A DNA stretch of 64,000 nucleotides from the NCBI RefSeq assembly GCF_030552475.1, contig NZ_JAUPED010000006.1:62001-126000 (forward strand). Direction: 5' to 3'. Source of the DNA: Mariniflexile sp. AS56 (GTDB taxonomy: Bacteria; Bacteroidota; Bacteroidia; Flavobacteriales; Flavobacteriaceae). Shown one piece after another: positions 27,436 through 37,803 of this stretch; position 1 is the stretch's first letter; each line of letters starts with the position of its first letter. Position numbers and translations under genes: made by a program. The notes under the pieces were generated by a model. It did no database searches and was not told where the DNA came from. It was given only the letters and a program-made list of their open reading frames with translations.

Positions 27436-28944
27436 ATGAAAATAGTTAGAGTTCTTTTAGTATTAATTTTAATAGTGTCTTGCCAAGCAAAAAAAGGACT
27501 TAAAAAGGAAACTATAGTAAGTTCTACGAATGCACCAAACATTGTTTATATTCTAGCAGATGATATGGGCTATGGCGATGTATCTGCTTTAAATCCAGAA
27601 TCGGGTATTCAAACACCAAATATGGATAAACTTATTGAGGAAGGTATGCATTTTACAGATGCACATACCAATTCGTCTGTTTGCACACCTACAAGATATG
27701 GTATTCTTACAGGTGCTTATGCTTGGAGAAGCCGATTGAAAAAAGGGGTGTTAAATGGTTACGACCCATCTTTAATTGATGAAAATAAACTTACTGTAGC
27801 TTCTTACCTAAAAAGTAATGGCTATAACACGGCATGTATTGGTAAATGGCATTTAGGTCTAGGCTTACAAACCAAAGAAACAGGTGCGGCTATTACTATG
27901 AAAAAGGGCTTTAGCAATGTCGATTTTAACAAAAAAATCACGGGACCAAATAATTTGGGTTTCGATTATTCATACATTATTCCAGCATCTTTAGACATGC
28001 CACCTTATGTATATTTTGAAGATGGTACAGCCGAGGAGTTACCGACAGATTATACCGATGGAAAAAACCAAAATAAAGATGGTCGCGGTGTTTTTTGGAG
28101 GTCAGGAGAAAAGGCTCCAAGTTTTGAGTTTGATCATGTTTTAGATCATTTTACAAAGAAAACAGTATCCTATATCGATGCACAGAAAGATGAAGCAACC
28201 CCCTTCTTTATTTATTTTCCATTAACAGCACCACACACCCCTTGGTTGCCAACGGGCGATGCTAATGGGAAAACGGAAGCAGGGCGTTATGGCGATTTTG
28301 TTACAATGGTAGATGATGCTGTGGGTGCCGTTGTTATAGCTTTAGAAAAAGCAGGAAAATTAGAGAATACCTTAATTATTGTGACTTCAGATAATGGTTC
28401 GCACTGGAAACCAGAAGATAAGCAAGCATATGCACACCGTGCTAATTATATTTTTAAAGGACAGAAAGCCGATATTTATGAAGCAGGACACAGAGTGCCA
28501 TATATTGCAAAATGGAGTGGTGTTATTCCTGCAGGACATCAATCCAACCAAACGATGTGTACAACAGATTTAATGGGTACCATAGCTGGATTATTAAACA
28601 AGCCTACAATTGAAAATGGCGCAGAGGATAGTTATAACCTTTGGCCCGCTTATACCTCGAATGTTGAAAAACCAATAAGAGTGGCAACGGTGCATCATGC
28701 TTTTGATGGGATGTTTTCCATTAGAAAAGGACCATGGAAATATACCGAACATTTGGGTTCAGGTGGGTTTACTCAACCTAAAAGGATGGAACCAAATAAT
28801 GGTGAAGCCGCTGGAACTTTATATAATTTGGACACCGATATACAGGAAGAAAATAATGTTTATAGCGAGCATCCAGAGGTTGTAAAAGAACTAAGTCTAC
28901 TTTTAGAGCAGTATAGAAATCAAGGATATAGTAATAAATCATAA
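27436..28944 (+). CDS. Formylglycine-dependent sulfatase (S1 family), lipoprotein, CTPTR type
   Basis: Sulfatase of 502 residues with a lipoprotein signal (Cys16 in IVSCQA). The metal motif is DDMGYGD (48-54), and the formylglycine Cys83 lies in CTPTRYGILTG, followed by AYAWRSRLKKGVLNGY, a recognisable subgroup signature. GKWHLGLG, TAPHTPWLPT and TSDNGSHW support a working active site. It differs enough from the other eight sulfatases to suggest another sulfate position. It is part of unit 2, 69 bases after the FN3 enzyme. Confidence 0.95.
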   Translation: MKIVRVLLVLILIVSCQAKKGLKKETIVSSTNAPNIVYILADDMGYGDVSALNPESGIQTPNMDKLIEEGMHFTDAHTNSSVCTPTRYGILTGAYAWRSRLKKGVLNGYDPSLIDENKLTVASYLKSNGYNTACIGKWHLGLGLQTKETGAAITMKKGFSNVDFNKKITGPNNLGFDYSYIIPASLDMPPYVYFEDGTAEELPTDYTDGKNQNKDGRGVFWRSGEKAPSFEFDHVLDHFTKKTVSYIDAQKDEATPFFIYFPLTAPHTPWLPTGDANGKTEAGRYGDFVTMVDDAVGAVVIALEKAGKLENTLIIVTSDNGSHWKPEDKQAYAHRANYIFKGQKADIYEAGHRVPYIAKWSGVIPAGHQSNQTMCTTDLMGTIAGLLNKPTIENGAEDSYNLWPAYTSNVEKPIRVATVHHAFDGMFSIRKGPWKYTEHLGSGGFTQPKRMEPNNGEAAGTLYNLDTDIQEENNVYSEHPEVVKELSLLLEQYRNQGYSNKS

Positions 28945-29007
28945 ACGGATAGTTTGTTTTTAAAGTGAAAGCATTCCTAAATTAAATTTCAACAAATAAC
29001 ATATAAT

Positions 29008-30927
29008 ATGCATCTTAAATCATTTTCATTACTAAAACACAATCTGCTGCTTTTAATAGTGTTTTTCACACTGAATGCTTGCGCTAATAAAAAGCCCATC
29101 TTGACAGTGAAATCTCCAGAAGGCAAACTATCTGTTGTTATAAATAACGACCAAAATAAGGTGAGTTATACATTGTTGAAAGAAGGGAAAGCGCTTATAA
29201 ACACTTCAGAAATATCCATTTTATCAAGTGAAGCTTCAGCAATAATTAAAAGTTCGAAATTAAGCTCAGAAAATAACACATGGCAGCCTGTTTGGGGGCA
29301 ATTCAGCGAAATAAAAAACGAGTACAATGAACTTGTTTTAGATGTTGAAATTGAAAAAACGAAGGCGAAACTGTATGTGCGTGTTTATAACGAGGGTATC
29401 GGATTAAGGTATCAATTGGAAGGTTATTCAGAAGGAGCAGAAGCTAATTTTTATTGCGAGTATAATTTAAGTAATACAGATGTGTTGTATTGTCCGGCAG
29501 GAGAAAATGTTCCTTTAGGTCCCATTGTTGTTCAAGAATTAGCATCTGCTGAAAAGCAACCTAAATTAGTGATGCCTATTGTAGTAGATAAATCGGAAAA
29601 CACTTTTTTATCGCTATTAGAATCTGATTTATTTGTAGCTCCTGAATTCGGGGTTATAAAATTCAATTTTAATAAAGCGAAAAATACGGTTGCTTCTTCA
29701 AACAAAAAGAAACTTACAGGAAAGTCTTCCTTAACACCTTGGCGCGTTATTTTAGTTAATAGTCGTGTGGGCGATTTAGTAACCAATACAGTGCCTCTTA
29801 ATTTAGCAACACCCAACCAATTAGAAGATGCTTCTTGGGTAACCCCAGGGAAAACACTTTGGGATTGGAGAGTGCACGATTATAAAACAAAAGATGGGTT
29901 TACCTATGGTATAAACACTGAAAGCTATAAGCGATTTATTGATTTTGCTGAAGAAAAAGAAATCGAGTACTTTTTAATAGATGCTAATTGGTTTTCAAAA
30001 GTGACTAAAGGCCATTTTGAAGTGCCTGAGGAACTTGATCTTGAAGCAGTGTCTGAATATGCAGCGAGCAATGGTGTTAAGTTGATCCTTTATTACGATA
30101 GGCATAAAGGTGATTTTGGAGACGAAGCTTTGTTTCCTTATTTCCAATCTTTAGGAATGAGCGGTATTAAATATGGTTTCATGGGGCACAATGTCTCTTT
30201 TACGCTTGATGCGATTCAAAAAAGTGCAGAAAATTATTTATTAGTCGATTTCCATGACTCACCAGTACCTTTTACAGGTATAGAACGCACATTGCCAAAC
30301 GCTATAACGAAGGAGTATTGCCATGCGCAACAAGATTCAAGAAGAGCTTTCACTCCAGAAACCTTTATTAAAATGGCTTTAATTAATGCGATTCAAGGGC
30401 CCTTAGATATGAATAATGGAAATTTCGATTTAACTGGAATTAACAACGGGAGCAGACTAAAAGGACCTAAAAAACAAGATTCTTATTTTTCTACGGTAGC
30501 ATCAGAAGCGGCTCGTACCTTAATAATATATAGTGGCTTGGTGTGTATACCAGATGCTCCAGAGGCTTATCAGGAAAAAGCAGATCTTTTCGAATTCATT
30601 CAAAAAATGCCAGTTGGAAAATGGGATGAAAGTAAAGTGCTTCATGCTAAAATGGGCGACTATATTTCAACAGCTAGAAGGCATGGTGAAGCTTGGTTTA
30701 TTGGCTCGGTTTACAATCAAAAAGGAGGAACGCTTACTATCAATTTAGATTTCCTAAAGGAAGGTAAGAATTACGAAGTAACTTTTTATGAAGATACCGC
30801 GGAAACGCATTGTAAAACCAATCCAGAAGCCTACCAAGTAAGAACAGCCGTTGTTAAAAAAGGGGACCTTATAAAAGCACAAATGGCTCCTGGTGGAGGC
30901 CATTGTATGTGGATTAGACCAGAATAA
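29008..30927 (+). CDS. GH97 family alpha-glycosidase, lipoprotein
   Basis: GH97 members are alpha-glucosidases (inverting) or alpha-galactosidases (retaining). This 639-residue protein has a lipoprotein signal (Cys25 in LNACANK), the N-terminal beta-super-sandwich (VKSPEGKLSVVINNDQNK), the barrel start (TLWDWRVHDYKTKDGFTYG, EYFLIDANWF) and the C-terminal beta-sandwich. The segment GIKYGFMGHN carries Gly where I expect retaining members to have their Asp nucleophile, so an inverting-type site is more likely. DFHDSPVPFTGIERTLPN and TKEYCHAQQD contain candidate acidic residues. In this locus an alpha-glucosidic or alpha-galactosidic side branch would be the target. Confidence 0.9.
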   Translation: MHLKSFSLLKHNLLLLIVFFTLNACANKKPILTVKSPEGKLSVVINNDQNKVSYTLLKEGKALINTSEISILSSEASAIIKSSKLSSENNTWQPVWGQFSEIKNEYNELVLDVEIEKTKAKLYVRVYNEGIGLRYQLEGYSEGAEANFYCEYNLSNTDVLYCPAGENVPLGPIVVQELASAEKQPKLVMPIVVDKSENTFLSLLESDLFVAPEFGVIKFNFNKAKNTVASSNKKKLTGKSSLTPWRVILVNSRVGDLVTNTVPLNLATPNQLEDASWVTPGKTLWDWRVHDYKTKDGFTYGINTESYKRFIDFAEEKEIEYFLIDANWFSKVTKGHFEVPEELDLEAVSEYAASNGVKLILYYDRHKGDFGDEALFPYFQSLGMSGIKYGFMGHNVSFTLDAIQKSAENYLLVDFHDSPVPFTGIERTLPNAITKEYCHAQQDSRRAFTPETFIKMALINAIQGPLDMNNGNFDLTGINNGSRLKGPKKQDSYFSTVASEAARTLIIYSGLVCIPDAPEAYQEKADLFEFIQKMPVGKWDESKVLHAKMGDYISTARRHGEAWFIGSVYNQKGGTLTINLDFLKEGKNYEVTFYEDTAETHCKTNPEAYQVRTAVVKKGDLIKAQMAPGGGHCMWIRPE

Positions 30928-31023
30928 AAAATGAGAGTTGAAACGGGCATGATCTTTAATGGTGGAAAAACCAAGTGAGATTTGTACAATACATAGGATT
31001 ATTAAAAAAATAAATATTTAAAA

Positions 31024-32616
31024 ATGAATAAATTAGTATCAATTACACTATGCTCACTTTTGTTAGTGGCCTGTGGAGGGAAAAAGGGAGTGCAAAAACC
31101 AACAAAACCTAATATTCTTTTTGTGCTAGTAGACGATTTAGGCTATGCCGATTTAAGTGTGATGGGAAGCCAGTATTATGAAACGCCAAACATCGATAAA
31201 ATCGCCAAATCTGGAACCGTTTTTACAAATGGATACGCAGCTTGTACCGTTTGTAGCCCATCGAGAGCCAGTTTAATGACGGGGCAATCTCCTGCACGAC
31301 ATGGTATTACACAATTTGAAGGATTAAGAAATAGTGGGCAAGCTTGGAAAGAACGTAAACGATATACCAAATTATTACCCCCAGAATTTAGACATCATTT
31401 AGATTCTAGTTCGGTAACCTTACCAGAAGCTTTTAAAGAACAAGGCTATGCTACTTTTTTTGCGGGTAAATGGCACTTGGGTGGTGAAGAACAAAAATCG
31501 TTACCAACAGATCATGGTTTTGATGTAAATATAGGTGGAAACCACGCTGGTGGCCCTAATGGTGGCTATTTTTCTCCATTTAACAATCCGAATTTACCAA
31601 ATTTACCAGAAGAAAAAGGGCTGAATTTGTCTATGAAATTGGCAAATGAAACAAGCAAATTCATTAAAACAAACAAGGACAAGCCGTTTCTTGCCTACCT
31701 GTCATTTTATGCCGTTCACGGAGGTATACAAACCACAAAAGAAAAATGGAATAAGTACAGAAATAAAGCAGAAAAAATGGGAATCGCTGAAGAGGGTTTC
31801 GAAATGGAGCGCGTACTTCCTGCTAGAAAACATCAAGATAATCCGGTTTATGCAGGGTTAATTGAGCATGTAGATGAAGCTATTGGAACGGTAATGCAAA
31901 CATTAAAAGATTTAAATTTAGATAAAAACACCATTGTTGTTTTTACTTCGGATAATGGAGGTGTTACTTCTGGTGATAACTTTTCTACAAATCAACTTAG
32001 TTTAAGAGGAGGAAAAGGATACCAATGGGAAGGTGGAATAAGAATACCATATTTTATTCATGTGCCTTGGTTGAATCAAGATGGCGCAAGTATCAATGTA
32101 CCTGTATCTGGTACAGATTTATATCCAACCTTGTTAGATTTATCGGGTTTACCACTTAAACCTACAGCACATATGGATGGGGTTAGTTTAAAACCACTTT
32201 TATTAGGAGAAAATATAGATGAAAGACCTCTGTATTGGCATTATCCGCATTATGGAAATCAAGGTGGCGAACCAAGTTCTATTATTAGAAAAGGAAAATG
32301 GAAACTCGTTTATTATTGGGAAGACCTTCATGCTGAATTATACAATTTAGATACAGATTTGGGTGAACGTACCGACCTTGCAGAAAGCAATCCTGAAATG
32401 GCAGAACAAATGGAAACCCAACTTTTAGATTGGTTGCATTCTATGGATACACATTATGCCGTTGAAGATCCTTTATGGGACAAGGCAGCTCGTGAAAAAT
32501 GGTTAGAACATCAAAAAAAAGTATTATTACCAAGACTAGAAAAACAACGTAAAGAAATGTTGAGCCCAGATTGGAAACCTAACAAAGATTGGTGGGGGAG
32601 TGAGGTTACAAATTAA
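31024..32616 (+). CDS. Formylglycine-dependent sulfatase (S1 family), lipoprotein, CSPSR type
   Basis: Sulfatase of 530 residues with lipoprotein Cys17 (LLVACGG). DDLGYAD marks the metal site, and Cys77 in CSPSRASLMTG is the formylglycine position. GKWHLGGEE, a glycine-rich GGNHAGGPNGGYFSPF segment, FYAVHG and TSDNGG follow. The GGYFSPF segment is also seen in the minus-strand sulfatase at 58178-59626, so those two probably belong to one subgroup. A charged C-terminal extension (about 475-530, WLEHQKKVLLPRLEKQRKEM) is longer than in its neighbours. It is a unit 2 gene between GH97 and another sulfatase. Confidence 0.95.
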   Translation: MNKLVSITLCSLLLVACGGKKGVQKPTKPNILFVLVDDLGYADLSVMGSQYYETPNIDKIAKSGTVFTNGYAACTVCSPSRASLMTGQSPARHGITQFEGLRNSGQAWKERKRYTKLLPPEFRHHLDSSSVTLPEAFKEQGYATFFAGKWHLGGEEQKSLPTDHGFDVNIGGNHAGGPNGGYFSPFNNPNLPNLPEEKGLNLSMKLANETSKFIKTNKDKPFLAYLSFYAVHGGIQTTKEKWNKYRNKAEKMGIAEEGFEMERVLPARKHQDNPVYAGLIEHVDEAIGTVMQTLKDLNLDKNTIVVFTSDNGGVTSGDNFSTNQLSLRGGKGYQWEGGIRIPYFIHVPWLNQDGASINVPVSGTDLYPTLLDLSGLPLKPTAHMDGVSLKPLLLGENIDERPLYWHYPHYGNQGGEPSSIIRKGKWKLVYYWEDLHAELYNLDTDLGERTDLAESNPEMAEQMETQLLDWLHSMDTHYAVEDPLWDKAAREKWLEHQKKVLLPRLEKQRKEMLSPDWKPNKDWWGSEVTN

Positions 32617-32730
32617 GTAAACAATTTAATAGCTGTAAATAAGGAGATATTCTTTTTTTTAGTTTCCTAGAGAAGAAAATGAAACCTCATGCTAGCTGCT
32701 TTATATGAATGATTTTAGATTAAATCAATA

Positions 32731-34137
32731 ATGATTAGACTTGTGTCTTTTATTTTATTATGTTTTTTGAGCGTTTCTATGAACGCTCAAAAACCCAATT
32801 TTATAATCATCCTAACAGACGATCAAGGTTATAATGATTTAGGTTGTTTTGGTTCCCCGAATATTAAAACACCCAATATAGACCAAATGGCAAAAGAGGG
32901 CATGAAGTTTACAAGCTTTTATGCTCAAACGGTGTGTGGCCCTTCACGTGCAGCATTGCTTACCGGTAGTTACCCTATAAGAATTGGGGAGCCAAACAAT
33001 ATGAAAGCTCTTCATACGCAACTGCATCCAAAAGAAATCACTATTGCAGAAATGCTTAAAGCAAAAGACTATAAAACCGCTTGCCTTGGTAAGTGGCATG
33101 CTGGCGAAAAAGAAGGTCAAATGCCCAATGAACAGGGCTTTGATTATTTTGTTGGAACACCACGCTTTAATGGATACACCAAGTTGATAGAAGATACGCC
33201 ATTCAGATGTAAATTATTAAGGAATAGAGATACCATTCAAACTATAAATACGATGGAGGAGATGGGGCAACTCACCAAAATCTACACAAAAGAAGCCATT
33301 AGTTTTATTAAACAGAATAAAGAAAATCCTTTTTTTCTGTATTTAGCTCACAATATGCCACATGTTCCTTTAGGGGCTTCGGAGAAATTTAAAGGAAAAT
33401 CTGAAGGCGGATTTTATGGGGATGTGATTGAAGAACTCGATTGGAGTGTGGGAGAAATTCTCAAGACCTTAAAAGAACAAGGTCTGGACGAAAATACTTT
33501 AGTGATTTTTACATCAGACAATGGTCCTTGGATAGAAGATGTTATAGGTAACCATGCAGGAAGTGCCAATCCATTAAAAGGAAACAAAATGCAAACCTGG
33601 GAAGGTGGTATTCGAGTTCCTGCGGTTTTGCAATGGAAAGGCAAAATAGAAGCAGGAACGGTAAGTGATGAAATTGCCACAACCATGGACTTTTTTGCAA
33701 CTTTTGCTGAACTTTCAAACGCTGAAATACCCAAAGATTTAACTATAGACGGTAAAAGTTTTACAGATATCATTTTAAAAAATGGAGAAAGTCAACATGA
33801 CTATTTCTATTATTATGCATACACGCACTTACAAGCAGTAAGAGACAAAGACTGGAAATTGGTATTACCAAGACCAGAAAAACCAAAGTATATGGGTTGG
33901 TGGGCACGGAAAATAGATGCTGTTGATGAGGTTCAGTTATACAATTTAAAAAATGACAAAGAAGAACAGATTAATCTGGCAACAAAATACCCTGAAAAAG
34001 TAGAAGAACTCATGGCTTCAATTGAGGAAGGGCGCAAAGAATTAGGCGATAACAATGTTATAGGTGCTGGAGCTCGTTTTTTCGATGATAAACCAAAAGA
34101 TCAACGACTGCATAACTACAATAAATGGAACAATTAA
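32731..34137 (+). CDS. Formylglycine-dependent sulfatase (S1 family), CGPSR type
   Basis: Exported sulfatase of 468 residues with a signal peptide ending near SMNAQ. DDQGYND is at the metal site, and Cys69 in CGPSRAALLTG is the formylglycine residue. GKWHAG replaces the common GKWHLG. HNMPHVPLG and TSDNGPW are present. It resembles the sulfatase at 40151-41611 in its DDQGY motif and C-terminal half (TTMDFFATFAELSNAEIP against TTMDFLPTFAKLANAEIP), so the two look like diverged relatives. Its 3' end overlaps the first open codons of the next frame, but that gene probably starts 20 bases later. Confidence 0.95.
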   Translation: MIRLVSFILLCFLSVSMNAQKPNFIIILTDDQGYNDLGCFGSPNIKTPNIDQMAKEGMKFTSFYAQTVCGPSRAALLTGSYPIRIGEPNNMKALHTQLHPKEITIAEMLKAKDYKTACLGKWHAGEKEGQMPNEQGFDYFVGTPRFNGYTKLIEDTPFRCKLLRNRDTIQTINTMEEMGQLTKIYTKEAISFIKQNKENPFFLYLAHNMPHVPLGASEKFKGKSEGGFYGDVIEELDWSVGEILKTLKEQGLDENTLVIFTSDNGPWIEDVIGNHAGSANPLKGNKMQTWEGGIRVPAVLQWKGKIEAGTVSDEIATTMDFFATFAELSNAEIPKDLTIDGKSFTDIILKNGESQHDYFYYYAYTHLQAVRDKDWKLVLPRPEKPKYMGWWARKIDAVDEVQLYNLKNDKEEQINLATKYPEKVEELMASIEEGRKELGDNNVIGAGARFFDDKPKDQRLHNYNKWNN

Positions 34138-34157
34138 ATACGTTAATACAAATCAAA

Positions 34158-35207
34158 ATGAAATTACAACAATTCACATTATTAATGCTGATTTTCACCT
34201 TCTTAGGATGTAAAACACAAGCTCAGAAAATGAAGATAGATTATGTAGGTAATGCTGCAGATAATGCAGGAATGCATGTTTGGGGTTCTTCACCTATACA
34301 AGATAAAGAAGGGAAAACACATCTTTATGCGGCACAATGGTCTACCAAAACACAGCCTGATTTCAATGGTTGGTATAAAGATTGTGAAATAGGCCATTAT
34401 GTGAGTGATAGTCCAGAAGGCCCCTTTGAGTATCTAGGTATTGCGGTACCAGACCGAGATGGGATGTTTAATTCACCTCACAATCCAACTATTAGCTATA
34501 TCGATGGACAGTATCAACTTTGTTTTATTGTTAATGAAAACGACGATTTAACGACCCAACGCATCGTGATGTATGTGGCCGACGATCTGAAAGATACTTG
34601 GAGACCGGCAAAAGGAGGAGAAGCTGATGGTACTATTTTACGTCAAACTAAAGATTCTACAGTATGGAATTATACCGCAAGATTAGGAGTTTCTAATCCG
34701 TCATTAATTAAATACAAGGGAAAGTACTCTTTATATCATAAATCGGTAGTCAGAAAAGAACCTAAAGGATATGTTTACTCCTATGGTGTTGTAGTTGCAG
34801 ATGCTGTTGAAGGGCCTTATATCCATAAGCCTACAAGAGTAACCGAGGAAAAAATGCCACTTGAAGATGCTTTCGCTTTTACAATGAAGGATTCCGTATA
34901 CATGATAAGTCGCGATTTTAGAGCTTCTTTAGGGAATAGCGGCGGTGGTTTGCTATGGAAGTCGGGGGATGGTTTTTCTTTTCCTGCTGAAAAAACAGTA
35001 CGTGCTTATGAAGATTTGCAACATTATGTAGGTGAAGAATATTTGAAAGATGCTGTTTCATACCGAGGTAAAAAAGATGGTCATCTTGAACGTGCGCAAA
35101 TACTTTTCATTGATGATAAACCAGCTTATTTGTATTTAGCTACGGGAGTTCAGGTAAAACCAGGTTATGGAAGTAGTTCACATGTATTTAAGATTAGTTT
35201 TGAATAA
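34158..35207 (+). CDS. GH43-like five-bladed beta-propeller glycosidase, lipoprotein
   Basis: The frame opens at 34125 inside the sulfatase gene, but the ATG at 34158 gives a proper lipoprotein signal (Cys18 in TFLGCKTQ), so that start is chosen; 349 residues. Propeller-like repeats are visible: MHVWGSSPIQDKEGKTHLYA, SDSPEGPFEYLG, FNSPHNPTISYIDGQYQLCF, VSNPSLIKYKGKYSLYH and ERAQILFIDDKPAYLYLA, the pattern of GH43/GH117-type folds. Acidic residues in these blades would form the active site, but I cannot assign them. Function is probably an exo-glycosidase on a terminal sugar. The family is not certain. Confidence 0.75.
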   Translation: MKLQQFTLLMLIFTFLGCKTQAQKMKIDYVGNAADNAGMHVWGSSPIQDKEGKTHLYAAQWSTKTQPDFNGWYKDCEIGHYVSDSPEGPFEYLGIAVPDRDGMFNSPHNPTISYIDGQYQLCFIVNENDDLTTQRIVMYVADDLKDTWRPAKGGEADGTILRQTKDSTVWNYTARLGVSNPSLIKYKGKYSLYHKSVVRKEPKGYVYSYGVVVADAVEGPYIHKPTRVTEEKMPLEDAFAFTMKDSVYMISRDFRASLGNSGGGLLWKSGDGFSFPAEKTVRAYEDLQHYVGEEYLKDAVSYRGKKDGHLERAQILFIDDKPAYLYLATGVQVKPGYGSSSHVFKISFE

Positions 35208-35213
35208 TAAATT

Positions 35214-37796
35214 ATGAAAAAATCATGCTTTTGTTCCTCATCTATATTGTTTTTATTAATTGTTGTAAGCAATAGTTTTGCCCAACAAAAAAAGTGGCCC
35301 GTTTTAAAAACATATACAGGAGAATATTTAAAACGTATTGCCATGCCAGTTGGAGGTATTGGTACAGGTACCATTTCATTAACAGGAAATGGGGCTATAC
35401 AGGATTGGGAAATTATGAGTTATCCAGCAAAAGGATTTAACGCCATTATACCTAAAGGACCACCATCAAACCGTGCCGCTTTTTTTGCTATTAATATTCA
35501 AGAAGAAGGAAGCCAAGGGCAAGCTATTCTGTTAGAAGGTCCTGTATCAGATCGTTATTATGACGGCGAACGGGGGGCGGTTGCAACCAACCATGGGTTA
35601 CCGCGTTTTGCCGAAGCCACCTTTAAAACAGCCTATCCTTTTGGACAGGTACTTCTTAAAGATAAGGAGTTGCCAGTGCAGGTAACAGTGGGTGCATTTA
35701 ATCCACTCATTCCTGGAAATGTCGATGCTAGTAGCATACCTACAGCGATACTCAGTTATAAAGTTAAAAATATTTCTAATAAGCCTGTTTCCATTTCTTT
35801 AGCAGGAACGGTTCAAAATTTTATTGGTTTTGACGGAAGTAGAGGTAAGACCGATAAAAATATAAACACGTTTAAAGATCAAGATGGAGTTAAGGGAATT
35901 CACTATACCTCCAATGGTGTTGATAAAAACAGTTTTCAATATGGAACATTTAGTTTAACAACCAATAGTAAAGAGCAGATTTCATATCGTACCAATTGGA
36001 TTCCTCAAAAGTGGGGAGATACCACGCTAGATTTTTGGGATGATTTTACCGAAGATGGACTCTTAGAAGAAAGACCTACTTATGATGCAGATGCTCCTAT
36101 GGGCTCACTTGCCGTAAAAACCACTTTGGCTCCGGGTGAAGAAAAAGACATTCGTTTTTTTATAACCTGGCATTTTCCAAACCGTCCAGCATGGCGAAAC
36201 CAAAAAGTTAATGTTGGCAATTATTATACCAGCAAGTATGAAGATTCTTGGGATGTGGCTAAACAAACAATAGCCAAACTTTCAGACTTAGAAAAAGGAA
36301 CAGAAACTTTTGTTAATACATTTTTAGCTAGTGATATTCCTCAAATAACCAAGGAAGCTTCTCTTTTCAATTTAGCACATTTAAGAACACAGTTAGGATT
36401 CAGAACTAAGGAAGGTCATTTTTTAGGGTTTGAAGGTACTGCTGATAATGTGGGGCGAGGTATTGGTTCTTGTACGCATGTATGGAATTACGATCAAACA
36501 ACCCCTTTTCTTTTTGGAGAGATTGCACAAACTATGCGAGATACGGAGTTTGGGTACGCTACCACAGAAGAAGGTTTGATGAGCTTTAGAATAGAGCTTC
36601 CATTGAGTACATCGGCTCAAAAACATGGAGTGGCTGCTGCTGATGGACAAATGGGTAGTATCATGAAGTTTTATAGAGAATGGCAATTATCAGGAGATGA
36701 TGACTTTTTAAGGAAGCATTGGCCAATGGTAAAAAAAGCATTAGAATTTTGCTGGATAAAAGGTGGTTGGGATGCTAATAAAGATGGCGTGATGGAAGGT
36801 TCGCAGCATAATACCATGGATGTAGAATATTTTGGACCTAACCCACAAATGGGGTTTTGGTATCTCGGTGCTCTAAAAGCATCTGAAAAAATGGCGAAAC
36901 ATCTGGGTGAAAAATCTTTTGCTAAAACTTGTAAAAGTTTATATGACAACGGTTCAAAATGGATGGATGCAAATTTATTCAATGGTGAATATTACGAGCA
37001 AGATATTCAGCCCCCAATGCTACAAGAAAATGTAGCACCCGGTCTTATGATGGGCATGGGAACTAAGGATTTAACCACTCCGGATTATCAGTTAGGAAAA
37101 GGTGTTTTGGTCGATCAGTTAGTTGGTCAGGTATTGGCTCACATTCTTGATTTTGGATATTTGGCAAACGAGAAAAATATTAAGAAAACCCACGAGGCGA
37201 TTATTAAATATAACCATAGAGAAAACCTTTCCAAACATCCAAATTTTATGCGTTCTTATGCCTTGGGTGACGAGTCTGCTTTATTAATGGCAGCTTATCC
37301 TGGTGAACGTCCAGACAAACCGTTTCCGTATTTCACAGAAGTGATGACAGGTTTCGAGTATACAGCGGCCGTTGGGATGCTGTATGAAAATCAGGATGCT
37401 ATCGGCCTTAAAACGATGCAAGATGTGAGGGATCGTTATGATGGTAAAAAAAGAAACCCTTTTAATGAAGCCGAATTTGGCAATCATTATGCACGAGCGA
37501 TGATGGCTTGGGGAAGTGTATTGGCTACCACAGGTTTTAATTATTCTGCAGTAGATAAATCGATGAAATTTAATGCAAAAGATGGTACGTACTTTTGGTC
37601 TAATGGTTACCAATATGGAAATGTTAAAATAGCAACTGAAGGTTCAATGAAAACAGTGGCTCTTACCGTTTTAAATGGTTCTGTAAATCTTAATTCATTT
37701 ACTCTTAAAGGGTTTGGTGCTATTTCATTTAAAAGAGGAAAAACTTTCAAGCAAGATGAAACAGTTTCATTTAAAATAAAAACGAATCATAAATAA
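35214..37796 (+). CDS. GH116 family beta-glycosidase
   Basis: 860 residues with a signal peptide ending near NSFAQ. The N-terminal beta-sandwich starts at RIAMPVGGIGTGTISLTGNGAIQDWEIMS, the hallmark of the GBA2/DUF608 type. The (alpha/alpha)6 catalytic domain covers about 360-790. Glu538 in HNTMDVEYFGPNP is the probable nucleophile, and the region around RPDKPFPYFTEVMTGFEYT forms the second half of the site. Family activities are beta-glucosidase, beta-xylosidase and N-acetylglucosaminidase; a beta-galactoside-like substrate here would be inference. It starts 6 bases after the previous gene in unit 2. Confidence 0.9.
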   Translation: MKKSCFCSSSILFLLIVVSNSFAQQKKWPVLKTYTGEYLKRIAMPVGGIGTGTISLTGNGAIQDWEIMSYPAKGFNAIIPKGPPSNRAAFFAINIQEEGSQGQAILLEGPVSDRYYDGERGAVATNHGLPRFAEATFKTAYPFGQVLLKDKELPVQVTVGAFNPLIPGNVDASSIPTAILSYKVKNISNKPVSISLAGTVQNFIGFDGSRGKTDKNINTFKDQDGVKGIHYTSNGVDKNSFQYGTFSLTTNSKEQISYRTNWIPQKWGDTTLDFWDDFTEDGLLEERPTYDADAPMGSLAVKTTLAPGEEKDIRFFITWHFPNRPAWRNQKVNVGNYYTSKYEDSWDVAKQTIAKLSDLEKGTETFVNTFLASDIPQITKEASLFNLAHLRTQLGFRTKEGHFLGFEGTADNVGRGIGSCTHVWNYDQTTPFLFGEIAQTMRDTEFGYATTEEGLMSFRIELPLSTSAQKHGVAAADGQMGSIMKFYREWQLSGDDDFLRKHWPMVKKALEFCWIKGGWDANKDGVMEGSQHNTMDVEYFGPNPQMGFWYLGALKASEKMAKHLGEKSFAKTCKSLYDNGSKWMDANLFNGEYYEQDIQPPMLQENVAPGLMMGMGTKDLTTPDYQLGKGVLVDQLVGQVLAHILDFGYLANEKNIKKTHEAIIKYNHRENLSKHPNFMRSYALGDESALLMAAYPGERPDKPFPYFTEVMTGFEYTAAVGMLYENQDAIGLKTMQDVRDRYDGKKRNPFNEAEFGNHYARAMMAWGSVLATTGFNYSAVDKSMKFNAKDGTYFWSNGYQYGNVKIATEGSMKTVALTVLNGSVNLNSFTLKGFGAISFKRGKTFKQDETVSFKIKTNHK

Positions 37797-37803
37797 TTAA
37801 ACT

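Noticed and set aside
33414-33773. 119-codon open frame on the minus strand opposite a sulfatase
   Set aside because: It is fully inside a well-supported sulfatase gene, with no family motif, signal or neighbour logic; a shadow frame.
34125-34157. Upstream ATG for the GH43-like gene inside the sulfatase 3' end
   Set aside because: The extension (MEQLNTLIQIK) precedes a clean lipoprotein signal that starts at 34158.
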